A DNA stretch of 64,000 bases, taken from the NCBI GenBank assembly GCA_021464245.1, contig JADCRB010000084.1:511615-575614 (forward strand), given 5' to 3'. Shown here piece after piece: positions 13,754-26,037 of the stretch. A program made the translations under genes and the position numbers. A model generated the notes under the pieces. It was not told the origin of the DNA and did no database searches. It saw only the letters and a program-made list of their open reading frames with translations. This DNA comes from Carallia brachiata (lineage: Eukaryota; Streptophyta; Magnoliopsida; Malpighiales; Rhizophoraceae). The first letter of the stretch is position 1. Each line of letters begins with the position of its first letter.

Positions 13754-14100
13754 TGTAAGTGTTTTAGAAGAGAAGAAGAATAGAAATACTGCAGAGAATG
13801 AAGAAGAACAGAAATACTGCAGAGAACTCACACATTTTATTGAACCAATAGCTCCTTTATAAAGGAACTTTACATAATCTCTAATTGAAACAAATTCAAA
13901 TTTCAAATGACATAAAATCAGGAGCCTGATCTTTAAAGATTAATCTTCCAGCTGCTCCTAGCTTGAACGAGTCAAGCATCTAAACAACTTATTCAAATTT
14001 GATTTTGTTAGCTAAATACTAATTGACTTCATCTAACTTAACAAACTGCTAAAACTTCTCTGCAATTTTTCACCAAATAAAAGTCTCAATTTCATCAACA
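13754..14100 (-). repeat. Copia 5' LTR
   Basis: This is the 347-bp partner of the LTR at 9269-9619. It begins TG and ends CA on +, and is adjacent to the primer-binding site. Confidence 0.92.
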
Positions 14101-14104
14101 ATTC

Positions 14105-14287
14105 GAACTATAACCAACCAAAATGCCTCTTTTAGCCTTTTCATCAAGTTTTCCTCTCTTTACATCTGGAATGTGAGTATAGCACACAGACCCAAATACC
14201 TTTAACTGCTTTACAGATGGCTTGCGTCCACTCCAAGCTTCCCATGGTGTCATTCCTTCTACTGCTTGTGTTGGTAGCCTATTTTGT
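14105..14287 (-). repeat. Duplicated internal Copia integrase fragment outside the element
   Basis: The 183 bp appear identical by eye to 11400-11582 inside the Copia integrase region, in the same orientation. They sit between the 5' LTR (separated by the four bases ATTC) and a second copy of the clathrin 3' UTR. The junction to that copy overlaps by five bases (TTTGT). Confidence 0.9.
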
Positions 14288-14425
14288 TAAAGCCAACAAA
14301 ATGACTAGAAACCTCTTTACATATATAGGGAACCACCAGACTTAAACCTGTTTTCTACATAACGTTGAAGTTTGTAGACTCTAATAGGACCAGAGTAAAT
14401 TGTTTCCAATCATTTTCATACACAT
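14283..14425 (-). repeat. Proximal copy of the clathrin light chain 3' UTR segment
   Basis: This is a direct duplicate of 9126-9268. To its right the sequence runs uninterrupted into the clathrin light chain stop codon, so it is the gene-attached copy. Confidence 0.88.
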
Positions 14426-14452
14426 ATTCATTCAACAGGAAGGAGTCCTCTC

Positions 14453-16123
14453 TCAAGCTGCAGCTATGACCTCAGGAGCTGATGCAGCTTCAGCGTTGGC
14501 GGAAGAAGCAGCTTCTGCTGTTGCTGCTGGTGGTGAGGTTTTAGGCTTCATGTGGGGAGGGGGATTGTGTCTGAGCTTCACGAGTATCTGTCGCATCCTT
14601 AAAAGATCAGTTGGTTTCCCAGGCTTAGGTCCCTGGATCACAACAATAGAGGGCTTCTTCTTGTCTTCATTCTTCTTCTTCCCCCTTTTCTCTATAACCG
14701 GCACCTCGTGGGGAATGAGCTCTGCAATTGCCTTCCAGTAATTCTTCTCAGCCCTCCGCGTGGAACTTTTCCTGGTTTGCTATAAACAGCTGACAGGGGA
14801 AAGCAAATAAGCAGATGATATTGCCACCCAAAGCCAATTTTTGGACGTGACTTCAAACACACAACCCATGTTCAAAAGCAAATTTCATGCACTTTTCCAT
14901 TCTTTGGGCATAGATTTCGCTAAGAACGTCACATAAATTGAAAGGTTTTTATTTATAATATGTGTATGTGCGCGCGCGCGCTGTGGCCGTGTGTGTATTT
15001 TTTAATCTTTGAGGAGAGTTTAAATCCATACAAGGGAGAGATGGAACAGTGAGAATTAAGGGCATAGGCATCGAATTCCTCCTGATGTTGCCCGCAGGAG
15101 ACAATTGTCTCTCGCCAACACAGTTAAAATCCTCATTTATTATATCAGAAATGTTACTTACAGTAACAAATTAAAAATTTAATTTGAATGTAACCGTGTC
15201 TTAATTTTTTATAATTATTATTATATTTTTTATAATAAAAAATAAAAATATATAAAAATATTTTTTAATTATAAAAAATATTAATATTAAAAAAAATAAA
15301 AATATTGTTGTTTTTATAAAAAAATTTTGGACAAAATTATTAAGTATTGTACTAATATCCTTATTATATTCTTTTTCCAACAAATGTACCAATTCGATTA
15401 GTTACTTACCAAATTCCCATAAATAATGTTTTTTTTTTTGGTTCATTGTTTGCTCACCTTTTCTTTCTCCCGGTTAGCGGCTGCCTTGTTCTCTAATGTT
15501 AACTGCCGCTTCCTGTAGAACTCCTTTTTATAATCCTCTGCTTCCCCAATAATCAGCTGCAGCATCTCTTTCTCCTTCTTCTCCTTCTCTTCCAGTCTAA
15601 TTGCGTTCTTCCTGCAAACTCACCAGCATGCATAAGAGATATGGCATCGGTCTATGAATCTTCCCCACCAAAGATTTTAACATGATTACAGGTTTTAAGT
15701 AAGAAGAGCGAGGAAGCGACATCCAGCAGCTCACCTGCGTCACTCTCTTAATGCAAAGCCCTCCTCTGTCTGCATCTCCGCTGGCTCAGGAGGCAAGATC
15801 ATCGGTCCGTCCGATAAGCCAAAGCCTCCGTCACCGTCCCGCTTGGGAGAGAACGAATAGCGTCCCCCTCTGGTCGAGTAGGTCGACGGCTGAGTTCCGC
15901 TCATCGTCTGTGGGGAGAAAGCCTCGTCGCTGGCGTCATATGACTGCTGGGAGGTGAAGATTGGCGACGAGTTTCCTCCCGAGTTCTTGACAAAGTCGGT
16001 AAACGAGTCGAATCGCTGAGAAGGAAGTCGAGGATCGTAGGCCGTGTATCCATCGTCGTCCAAGGGCCGATTGGCACTGGTGAGTCGCGACTCATCGCCG
16101 AGTGAGCCGGTGAACGATGACAT
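14453..16123 (-). pseudogene. CLC: Clathrin light chain, three exons, with a nonsense codon and a frameshift
   Basis: Exons on minus are 16123-15735, 15611-15458 and 14789-14453. The N-terminal exon is acidic/serine-rich and ends LRE. The second exon encodes the charged helix ([16 protein letters not shown]) that binds the clathrin heavy chain hub. The third encodes [16 protein letters not shown] followed by the Lys- and Ala-rich plant tail. The product coats vesicles at the plasma membrane and trans-Golgi. Two lesions are visible. The tryptophan codon expected after LRE is TGA (15740-15742). One extra G in exon 3 (about 14753) breaks the frame before KNYWK. A GT 9 nt upstream of the exon 1 donor and an AG 10 nt into exon 3 could in principle bypass both. 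Whether this is a pseudogene, an odd allele or sequence error is open. Confidence 0.85.
14960..15000. repeat. Alternating purine-pyrimidine (TG/CG)n tract in a clathrin light chain intron
   Basis: A run of TGTGTATGTG, then GCGCGCGCGC, then GTGTGTGT lies in the second intron. It is a simple dinucleotide repeat with Z-DNA-prone composition. Confidence 0.8.
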
Positions 16124-16239
16124 GAATTAATTCGATTCTCTTTCCGACCCGAGTCGTTCGCTTCACACGGCTCCGGCGAGAATCACACACACGCGTCCTT
16201 TCTGGCATCCTTAAAACACCAGTCAGGTCACTTGTTCTG

Positions 16240-17270
16240 TAAAGACAAAAAAGGCTGCACCTCAAAAAAAAAAAAAGAAGACAAAAAATGCTGATTCAGA
16301 TAAGTAACTATTACGGACTGGCTCACGTGGCTCAATTGTACATTAACAGGGTGTTAATTTAATTTTTGGAGACATATTTTTTAATAAAAAAAAAATTTCG
16401 TGAGAATATCGTCACTATTTGTATATTAAAATTAGAGTAATATCCGTTTATCAATATATTATTCAACTATCTCATAGGGCATACCTACTACTTGAATATC
16501 AATAGATTAAGCATGACTCATTTACTAGAGACCAAAACGATTATCGAATTGTATATCCAACACCGCGCTACACACTTTTGCCAACCTCTCAAGGCCACCC
16601 AGTATTCACTAGAGGGGAGTATAAGGGTTCAAACTCGGGTCGCTAACGAAAAAATACACTGACTGGTTCTTGAACTACTTTTCAAAGTGGTTTTATAGAT
16701 ATATTTATATCTTATTTTTGAAAATATGAAATTAAGTGCAAGGATATTTTTATTTTGTGCACGATAACTTTCACAATGAAAATAATAATAATTTTTTAAA
16801 TATAATAATTTAAATAATAAAATTAATAATTTAAAAAATAATATTTATTATAAATTATAATTGATCTTCTAGTCAAGTACTTAACATATTTTTATTTATA
16901 AATTTATAATATACATTTTCTAATACTAATTTAAACTACATAAAAGTAAAACGATATTCTATTTTAACAAAACAATATAAAATATTTAAAATGATCATTT
17001 ATTATTTAATCAATAATAATTAATTTTAAATTAATTAAATATTATAATATTATTTTATTTATTAATAATAGAAAGCAGCAACAACAAAACTAAACACCCC
17101 TTAATGAGGTGTTCACTTTTGAATTCATTTACTAATAATTTTTAAACACATTTATTTCAAAAGAAACCGAAAATTTAAGCTTTATGTAAAAATAGATATC
17201 AAACCGTAGATACATACTTATGAAGAATAAAATTTTATACCATTTGAATGTGGTAACTTGTTAACAAGAA
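16240..17270. other. AT-rich intergenic region, no gene seen
   Basis: Long A/T tracts are interrupted by a GC-richer patch (16560-16640) containing GGGTTCAAACTCGGGTC. No open frame of interest was found on either strand. Confidence 0.5.
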
Positions 17271-18056
17271 AATATTGTGAGCAATTAAAGCCTCTGTGGT
17301 CTAACATTGGCCCTCTGTGCTATTGGGCGCTAATATGCTTGTCTTACTTATGTCGGTGTCGTTTCCGTGTGGTTTGCTCGGCCGTTTGTCTCGTTTTTGG
17401 TGCCTCTCGGTGGTTTTGGTTCCCTGTTGTTTATCTTGCCTGTTCTCGTGGTTGGTTTTGGGGACCTCGGTACTCGGTGTCTGCTTTGACGTGGGCTGCA
17501 TGGTATTAGGAGCCGCCTCATCCCCCGCCCCCTCACTTCGCCTCGGTTGAGCGCAGGGTGGGGGAACCTCCCTCTTTTGACCTCAACAAGCCTGTATAGT
17601 TGCTGTTGGATGCAAGAACGTCGTGTTTGGGAGCTGGGGTTTGGGGGTGGAGATGTTGCCGTCGAGCGATCTATGTCAGTCGCCTCCTGGTGCAGTCAAT
17701 CCGGGCTTTATATGCAGTATTGAGGTGATGGAGGCCGGTCGACCAGCCACTGCTTTCCTTATGTCGTTCTATTTCGTGTGTCGGTGCCCTTTCTTTTCTC
17801 ATCGGCATTTTTGTTGGGTTTTGAGATGATTGCTGTCTACATCCCATTGGTGATGACCATTTTTAGTTAGACTTGGTTGGGCCTTTGAGTCTATTGGACT
17901 GCCTCTCCTCTTAACTCTTAATTTGTAGACATGAGATTCTTTTTCGCGCTGTATATTTAGAGTTTTTTGATCTCTATCGTGGGCCTTGTATTACTTTTAG
18001 TAGTTAAATAAATGAAGTCTGCCTTTTTGATAAAAAAAAAAATATTGTGAGTAATT
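17271..18056 (+). mobile_element. 5'-truncated non-LTR retroposon (LINE-like) or processed retrocopy with target duplication
   Basis: A 754-bp block (17287-18040) of clearly different, GT-rich composition ends in a poly(A) run after AATAAATGAAG. It is flanked by 16-bp direct repeats AATATTGTGAG(C/T)AATT at 17271-17286 and 18041-18056 with one mismatch. That is the hallmark of target-primed reverse transcription. No reverse transcriptase or other protein is recognisable, so it is either a LINE 3' end or a retrocopied transcript. Confidence 0.85.
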
Positions 18057-18329
18057 TTTTTTTGGTTCTTTTTAGTTTTTGGATAAGCCCGATAATAATG
18101 GTTTTACTTCAACCGCAGAAAACCGAAAGGGAAAAGGAAAGAAGAGGACACGCAAAGTGATCCAACGGTTCCGAACTTTTTTTCTTTTTTCCTAACAAAA
18201 TCACCGCCTTCCCTACGTCCACGAGTACAAGTCTGATGAGGTCGATCAGTCCGTACACGTAAGTCTTATTGGTAAATTCAGACAAAATCAACATTTAAAT
18301 CAGCGGATAATAAATACATACATACTGCC

Positions 18330-18549
18330 TATAAATACGACCCCTCCGCCTCTACTTCAAGACCGCAGGCAGAGGGGGAGAGAGCAAGAGAGAGAAAGGA
18401 GGGTTTGATAGCGAAAGAGAGAGAGAGAGAGTGAGAGAGTGGCATGTGTGAGAAAATAGGGAGAATTAAAATTTTCGGACATTTTGATTATCCTTTATTT
18501 TTTTTTACTTCCTAATTTCCGGTTATTAATTTAAAATTAGATTTAATCA
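18330..18549 (+). promoter_or_regulatory. TATA box and GA-rich 5' leader of the CPL gene
   Basis: TATAAATA lies at 18330-18337. It is followed by a GAGA-rich leader (18370-18440) and the ATG at 18550. The spacing fits a start of transcription about 30 bp after the TATA box and a roughly 180-nt 5' UTR. Confidence 0.6.
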
Positions 18550-21500
18550 ATGTCTCGTTTAGGGTTTAATAAATCCGTGGTCTACCACGGCGATGTCTGT
18601 TTGGGGGAACTGGACACTATTCCGGCGACGGACGAGAATTTCCAGTTCCCAAACAACGAGATCCGAATCCACCGCATAACGCCGCAGAGCGAGCGGTGTC
18701 CGCCGCTCTCCGTTCTCCAAACCATCTCTTCTTACTCAGTTCGATGCAAGCTCGAGTCGTCGTCTCCGGCCGACCAGCCTCATTTGATCAACCTCCACGC
18801 CTCCTGCTTCCACGAATATAAGGTCTTTTTTTTTTTTGGTTTTTGTGCACATTAACTTGTAAAAAATGGTCTGTTTGTTTGTATAGAGAATGAGTGAGAG
18901 AAAAAAAAATGTCTTAATTGACACAGCATTAGTCTTGAGAACGCCGTCGACTTGACTGTGGTTGTTGATATTGCAGACGGCGGTTGTGGTGATCGGAGAT
19001 GAGGAGATTCACTTAGTGGCAATGCCGAGTAAGCAGAAGAAGTTTCCGTGCTTTTGGTGTTTTTCGGTTCCACTTGGTCTGTATGATTCATGCTTAGGTT
19101 TGCTCAATATGCGGTGTCTTGCTATTGTATTCGATCTCGATGAGACGCTTATAGTTGCAAACACCATGAAGTCTTTTGAGGACAGAATTGAGGCTCTTAA
19201 GGCCTGGGTTGCGCGCGAGACTGATCCAATTAGAAAATCGGGAATGTCTTCGGAGTTGAAGCGGTACGCTGATGATCGATTGTTATTGAAGCAGTTCACA
19301 GAAAGTGATTCTGTTGTTGATAATGGAAAGACTTTTAAAGTTCAAATGGAGGAGGTTCCACCACCGTCGGATACTCATGAGAGGGTACTTAGACCTGTGA
19401 TTAGATTACCGGAAAAAAACATTGTCCTCACTCGCATCAATCCTGAGGTATGATCCGCTTGATGCCGTTTTGTAGTTGAAGTTATATCTGTGTCATAGAC
19501 GTTTCCGTGGGAACTATTCAATTATGACATTGATGATTATCAGAATTATCATATGAATTATGTTTTATTGAAAATAGGCTAAGGGTAGGATCTTGATGTG
19601 CCTGCCTTGTCAGGGTGAAATTAGGCGAAGATTTGTTGTTTTGATATTGTTATGGAACGACCAGAGCTTGGACATACATTATTTCAGTCAACTTGCTGCT
19701 TTTTGGTTACTGGCTACCATATGTTTAAGCTGCTTGGTAGCATATGAATCCTATGTGATGCAATATTTCTGGCTATTGCAACTTTCCATGGGTTCTTCTA
19801 TCTTTAAAATGTTGCTGTTTTGTTTTGGTGCTTTTTGTTTGGTTGTTATGTGGGAAAGTTTACCTATGTAGTTATGGATTAGTTGTATTTGTTTTCCTTA
19901 TTGCTAACACATCTGGTAAGGTTAGGTTTCACTTAGACAGGTTTCAGTTTGTTGGGTCTATTTAATCTCATCACAGCGATTTTATTTAACTCTCTTTGAT
20001 GTTCTTTTCTTTTGGTATAGAATCGAGATACTAGTGTGCTTGTGAGGCTAAGGCTGGCGTGGGAGGATTTGAGAAGTTACTTGACTGCAAAAGGTCGTAA
20101 ACGATTTGAGGTATATGTTTGTACAATGGCGGAAAGAGATTATGCCTTAGAAATGTGGAGGCTTCTTGATCCGGAGGCACACTTGATAGGTTTGAAGCAA
20201 CTCTTGGACCGTGTAATCTGCGTTAAAGCAGGCAAGAACCTTACTGTTGTTGAGAACATTTTGACTTCAATTTTTTGCTTTAACCAAGAAACTTATGATT
20301 ATCTTAATTGTGATGAAGCTCTTTTTTGTTCATTTTTCCCCCCCAAAAACTCAAATAAGAAGGTGAATCAATATGACAGACAATGCCGATAGTTTGCAAA
20401 AATTGAAGTTAGAAACCACTTTCAACCTGCGATGCAGTTTAATGTCCTTCGGTTATGATTTCAAGTTGTATAGAATACCTCTTTTATGCCGCTTTGGATA
20501 TCTTCATGGTTAGCAGGCTCCAAGAAATCTTTGTTAAGTGTCTTCCAAGATGGCATGTGTCATCCAAAGATGGCTATGGTAATTGATGACAGATCAAAGG
20601 TTTGGGAAGACAAGGATCAACCCCGAGTTCATGTAGTTCCCGCATTCACTCCGTATTATGCTCCTCAGGCGGAGGTACTAGATAATTTTCTTGTGAATTT
20701 ATTAGGTATGTTCTTTTCTTTTTCTTATTCTAATCTCTCCTTCTCTCTCACAGACAGCAAATCCTGTTCCGGTCTTATGCGTGGCAAGGAATGTTGCATG
20801 CAATGTTAGAGGCTGTTTTTTCAAGTAAGCAATGTTTGCTTTGTTTAGTTAAAGTGTTTTATGTGATTATGGGTTCATGAGGACTGTGAAAGTTCCTTAT
20901 CATGTTGTTGCATTTTTTCTAGGGAATTTGATGAGAATTTGATACGAAAAATTTCTGAAGTCTTTTATGAAGACGAGGTGACGAATTTACCTCCTTCTCC
21001 TGATGTTAGCAACTATATGATGTCAGAGGTATTTGAATTATATGTTTGCTTCTTTGTCAATTGTCCTTGAGTTGTTCTGCTTATGCTGTCATGTAATTCT
21101 TTCTGAATTGCAGGATGCTAGTTTTGTACCAAATGGAAATGGTATTGCTCCCATTACTGAAGGAATGAGTGGTGTTGAAGTTGAACAGCGATTGAACCAA
21201 ATGGTAGGTCCATAATGTCATTTGGCAGAAGATGGTTTGTTTAACCGATCCCAGTTACTAGAGATATAGAGTTACTTTTGTTGACGAAACATAGTCTTCT
21301 TTGGTGGCCTCCTTGTGCTTCTAGGAAATAAATGCAGAATGATAATGTACCAGCTGTGCTTGCAAAAAAGATATTTTCATCTGTGTATTTTCAGGATGAG
21401 AAGAATGCTACCGATGCTGTTACACATTCTGTAACAATTAACCCGGAGATGAGATCTGAAAACCCCCTACTGCCTGTTGCAGCAGTTCCAAATATTGCTG

Positions 21501-24500
21501 GAGTGACGTCTGCGACAATGCTCCTGCCTGCTCAGAGTATGGACTTTATTTTCCATCTGTTGGTCCTTGAAATTGAAGGCACACAATATAGTTTGGGAAA
21601 AAGCAAGGGCCTTTTGTGTTTCCTCTCATACTGTATACTGTTGTAATCCAGAACCTAGCTTGCTTGGAGCTCCTGGTAGACGAGATATAAGAAATCAAAA
21701 TTCGGGTCAACCCCCTCTTCTATCTAGAGTCCCTGCACCATTATCATCATCCTCTACGCAGGGAGGCTGGTTGGTTGAAGAAGATATGGTCAGAGTGCAT
21801 GTAAATAATCGACCTTCAGGGCCAGTTCAAGAAGCTGACCCATTAAAATCTGATAAACTGCGACTACAGAATCCATTTGCTTTAAGTACTTCAGCCTCAA
21901 ATCCCAATGGTTTAGCATCCCATGCATCACAAGTGAAGGGTGAAGAGGTTGTCTAAAATTGGCCTAAATTTTTTTACACTGCATTTTTCAGTTGCAATAT
22001 TGCATCATTGGAATGCAGTTTTAGTTTTGAATTCATATTTATAGTAAATGCCATGAGAACTCGCTTACATGCAGGCATTCACTGGACATGACATGCAAAA
22101 GCAAAGTCTTCTCTCTGGAAGTCAGCTGTCAGGCATGTGAATTCATAATTGCTATTGTGGTCTCTTCTATATGGTGGCAAATACATATACCTTTATTCAT
22201 TGCCGGTCAAAATATCTTGCAGAGAATGCTGTGTGTCAGAATCCGGCATCTTCTAATGGCAGACAGTTGCAGGCTGAAGGTGGGAAATTGAACCTATTGA
22301 CATCCAACTTGTCTATTGGAGTGCTGCAAGAAATTGGCCATAGATGCAACTCAAAGGTACAGTAGTTTGGCCTTGCATATGGCTTCGTTGACACTAATTG
22401 CCCTTTCTAATGGCAATCGGGTTGTGTCTTCATGTGCAGGTTGAATTCAGGACCGTTGTAAGCACTAGCAAGGATTTGCAATTTTCAGTGGAGGTCAGTT
22501 AGAAATGTGGTTTTGTAAATTTACCATCTCATGCCATGCAGATAGTGGATTTACTGTTACGAAGAGAATGTGCTTTGGTTTATTGTGCTATTGAGCTTTG
22601 GTCAAGGATTTATTTCCTCGCTTTGGTCCAAGGATTTATTTCCTCGACTCAATTTCTAAGTTTAGTAATAGGATTCAGAGTGAGACCTCTTTTCATGTTG
22701 TCTTCTGCCAACATTTTAACCTTATAATCTTCATTGAAATTTTCCTCCTTGTGTGTGAATCAGAGCATTTTTCATCAGTGAGAAAGATAAGGGATGAAGG
22801 ACCTACATATAGTTCATACTAGCATAATGACTGTATTTTCGTCTGTAGTATTCTTTTTTGACGAAAAAAAAAATATCTTGAACAACTCTGAATAATGGAT
22901 AGAGCTGCAATTGGTGTTTTTCTCACTGATACCTCTTTAATTTGTAGTTGTAATAGCCTATGCAATAATCTTGCTCCTTATAGCCTTCAAACTCATGATG
23001 TTGCTTTAAATGCTTTAGGTTTTGTTCACTGGTGAAAAGATAGGGGTTGGAATGGGCAAAACAAGAAAGGATGCACAGCAGCAAGCAGCTGAGAATGCGC
23101 TTCACAGCTTGGCAGGTAAAATAATTCTCCAGTTATTTTTTCTTGGATAGTTCTAGTTGTCGAATAAAACATTTATTTTGTGCTTGTCATGCTATTTCTC
23201 TTTTGTCTCCATTATGTAATCTCAACATGTTGTCTAGTTTAGACAGTTGTATGCTTTACATGTTCTTGCAAGTCAACCAAATCCACATTGAATTTCTTTT
23301 TGCTTGTTGGTTGAGAGGACTCATTCTAGCCTTACTTCTCTTCATAGTATTTATGATATGAAATGAGGACTCTGCTGTTTCTAGAGTTAAATTGGTGATG
23401 GGGTGTGGCTGTTGATGTATGTATTAACAAAAGTAGACATGGGTTGCCAAGTGTGTATTGGATGCAAGATTAAATTTTGTTGCTGTAATTGCTTGCATCA
23501 ATTATGGTTCTCGAACAATAAGAGCCTGGCTAATAACAATTCCCTTTTCTGTTGGATATTCTCAGAAAAATATGTAGCTTATGCTGCATCTCAATCTGGA
23601 GCGGTGGATCGCGATTTTAATAACCTTTCTCTTGGGAATGAGAATGGATTTGTATGGGACACTGTCAATCCAGGATCAAGTGAAGTTTCGCGAGAGGATG
23701 GCTTACCTAAAGAACGTACTCCTGAGGTGGGGATTTTTTGATGATGCTCTTGGTAGTTTATTTGATTTATGTGTTCAGAAACATAGGAGATGCTTGGATA
23801 AAGGGTATGTGGGCAAGTAGCTTCCAGATGAGGGGTAGTGTTTATCACGAGATATTCCACTCCTTATTTTTTGGATTGCACCAAGATATGGGAGCTAATA
23901 CAGTGAGAGGGGAGTCAGCTGGCTCCACGTCTGCTACTGCTGCCTTAACCAGGCCCCATTTATTCTTGTTAAAAAGGTAAGGACTTGGTGGTCAGACCCT
24001 AGTTTCTACCCATTATCCAAGTATTCCCATGTGTGAATCAACTTTCTAACTTTTTCACGAGGAGATTAAAAGTTCTAGTGCCTTGTGTCCATTGATGATG
24101 GCTGGGCACAATTTTGTTTAGGCCACTGCATTTGTGGTCTTCTATAACTTAAGCTGACTGCTGTTTATTGGTGTTTTTTGCTTATATTTTAAACTTTATA
24201 ACGTATCTCATGCTGCTAGGCAAACTTTATAAGGTCGGTGAAAATTTTTGTTGCTATTGAATCAGTTTTTTGGATACATGGTCAATGATTTTAAATGCTA
24301 GTCAATATGCTTTCCCTTTTTTAAATTGCCACAATATCACAAAAGTTCCTTTTTAAGACTCTAGTTTTACTTGGAATTAATGGATTTGATTAATAGTATT
24401 ACCAATTAATGGTTTACAGGCTGTTGAAACCGATCCCGGAAGTAATACATTCAATTTGGCACCTCAGCAACTCCAGAAATGTGCTAACTCCCCAAGGTAA

Positions 24501-25209
24501 ATTAAAAGGAGATTATTTTCTTCTATAACTGTGGGTAATCATCCAATTGACCTGAGGCTGATTAGTGATTGTACTTGCAATTTGGTGGTTCTGAATTAAT
24601 AGGCTTACTTGCCAGTTTTTAATAGCTTATGCTTTCTCTCTCCTGTCCTCCCCTTCCATCAATCTCTTTTTTGACTTCTTTCAGTGGATCATATTTCGAC
24701 ATAGGAATTCATGTGTTGTCCATTCTTTAGAGTTTAGGCTTGGGTGGTGGGGGTAAAGGAACTCATTTGGTGGTATTATATCGACCTTTATGGCTTATCG
24801 AGGCATTTCCATATCTCATATATCAATTTTTTTTAAATATTATATAGCATAGATCTTAGTTTGTTGATGTACAGGAGTATGCATTATGAGTTTGATCAAT
24901 GTGATTTTGCATTGCTAGTTTGATGCCCTGTTTACTTGGGATTTATGTGCTATATATGAAGTTTTTTTATATTGCAATTTGGCAAACTAGATAGTTCCTA
25001 TTTTGGTCTTATTAAGATCTGGCATTTAAACTGATTATTGTTCATTTATCTCTGATATAGTCGGTTTAGATCTGTCATATTGGTTCTTTATGATTCCTTC
25101 CAGATTGCCGCAATCTTTGCCAAGCAAAAGGTCAAAGGAAGAACTTCAGCGTAGTTCACAAGGTCAGTTGTCGTCTCGGCAACAGAAGAATGGCCATCAT
25201 ATCCCGTAA
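18550..25209 (+). CDS. CPL1: RNA polymerase II CTD phosphatase-like (CPL1/CPL2 family), about 16 exons
   Basis: Exons with clear borders include 18550-18822, 18977-19447, 20021-20231, 20517-20674, 20754-20824, 20933-21028, 21114-21203, 21395-21536, one from about 21652, several between 22075 and 22500, about 23020-23115, about 23566-23726, about 24421-24497 and 25104-25209 (TAA). The catalytic FCP1-like domain has the DLDETL acylphosphatase motif at about 19133 and continues through [11 protein letters not shown] and [13 protein letters not shown] double-stranded-RNA-binding motif ([16 protein letters not shown]...[18 protein letters not shown]) is split over the 22.3-23.1 kb exons. The protein dephosphorylates the Pol II C-terminal repeat in the nucleus and tunes stress transcription. 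The intron after 20231 uses a GC donor. The frame across the exon 8/9 junction (21536/21652) does not close as read. CPL1 versus CPL2 is not settled. Confidence 0.88.
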
Positions 25210-26037
25210 AGTGCTTGGAACATGCAAGTGTCGGGAGGAAAAAAGGTTGCGAGCTGGAGCTCTGCATCTCAGGTGTCAGATTCGATCAAAATCTGAAGTC
25301 ATAGGGGAGAATCCACTCTTTTTTCGTTTCGTTTCTCCTCAGGAAAGGCACGAAATTTTTTCGACCCTTTTTTATCGTCTTTCCGCCTCATTCTATGTGA
25401 ATGATGAGGCGGGGATTGCTTTTAGATCTTATTTGGCGTCGCGGTGGTTCAGGTTTATTCACTAGGTTTACTTTTTGTAAGTATAACGACAGCTTAAGTC
25501 CTCAAAATATCAGCTCACCCAACAATTTTGATGGGAATAGAAGCGAATGCAATTATTTTGAGTTGCTGCACTTGTGTTACTAACGCACAGTTTACTACTA
25601 TGAGAAATGGTACTATTTGATTAGGAAAAACTTCCTAGCAGCATTTAGATTACGTTTTGAAGATTAAATGAAATCATCTGTGTCTATATCACCAACTCAA
25701 AGAATTTGCAGCCTTCAAATTTCCAGTTTACCTACCCATTCGTTCACACACACGCACACTCTTTCTCACATACTGAAAAAAAAAAAAAAAGAAAACACTT
25801 GGGGTACAACACTTTTTTTGATACTCGATGTTCTCGAACACATGAATGTTACAACTAAAGCAACCAATCCAAGATAGCTGATCACAATGAAAATCGTGGT
25901 TCGAGTTGAAAAGTGTTGTACATCAGCTACAATTATGTTTCACTCACTCCTGTTTGCCATTTCCAGCAAATAACATCTGCAGAAAGCCAAGCAACACAAT
26001 AAAAGCGGTCGAATGAATACCCATCTGTTAATTGAAG
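25210..26037. other. Convergent intergenic region between the CPL and CBM20 genes
   Basis: It holds the CPL 3' UTR and the 3' end of the CBM20 gene. Some small frames exist, but none resembles a known protein. A poly(A) tract lies at about 25775-25795. Confidence 0.5.

Larger units (their letters stand above)
9269..14100 (-). mobile_element. Young Ty1/Copia LTR retrotransposon inserted in the clathrin light chain 3' UTR
   Basis: Order on minus is 5' LTR (14100-13754), primer-binding site, gag, protease, integrase, RT, RNase H, polypurine tract, 3' LTR (9619-9269). The domain order protease-integrase-RT defines Copia. Gag and pol share one frame, broken by a TAG at 12776-12778, and pol ends early at a TGA (9728-9730). 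LTR divergence by substitution is about 2 in 347, which implies a recent insertion. The usual 5-bp target duplication is not present: the left flank is CACAT and the right flank ATTCG. Confidence 0.93.

Noticed and set aside
16615..16645. GGGTTCAAACTCGGGTC resembling a tRNA/SINE B box
   Set aside because: No matching A box at proper spacing, no poly(A) or T-rich tail and no target duplication were found.
17258..17550. Cysteine-rich short protein in the retroposed block
   Set aside because: The frames cross the target-duplication border or lack any known pattern; the richness in Cys/Val/Leu follows from GT-rich DNA.
23738..23980. Extra coding exon in the CPL gene
   Set aside because: The flanking exons (ending CCTGAG before GTGGGG, and resuming at 24421) already read on in the expected C-terminal wording; the frame inside looks intronic.
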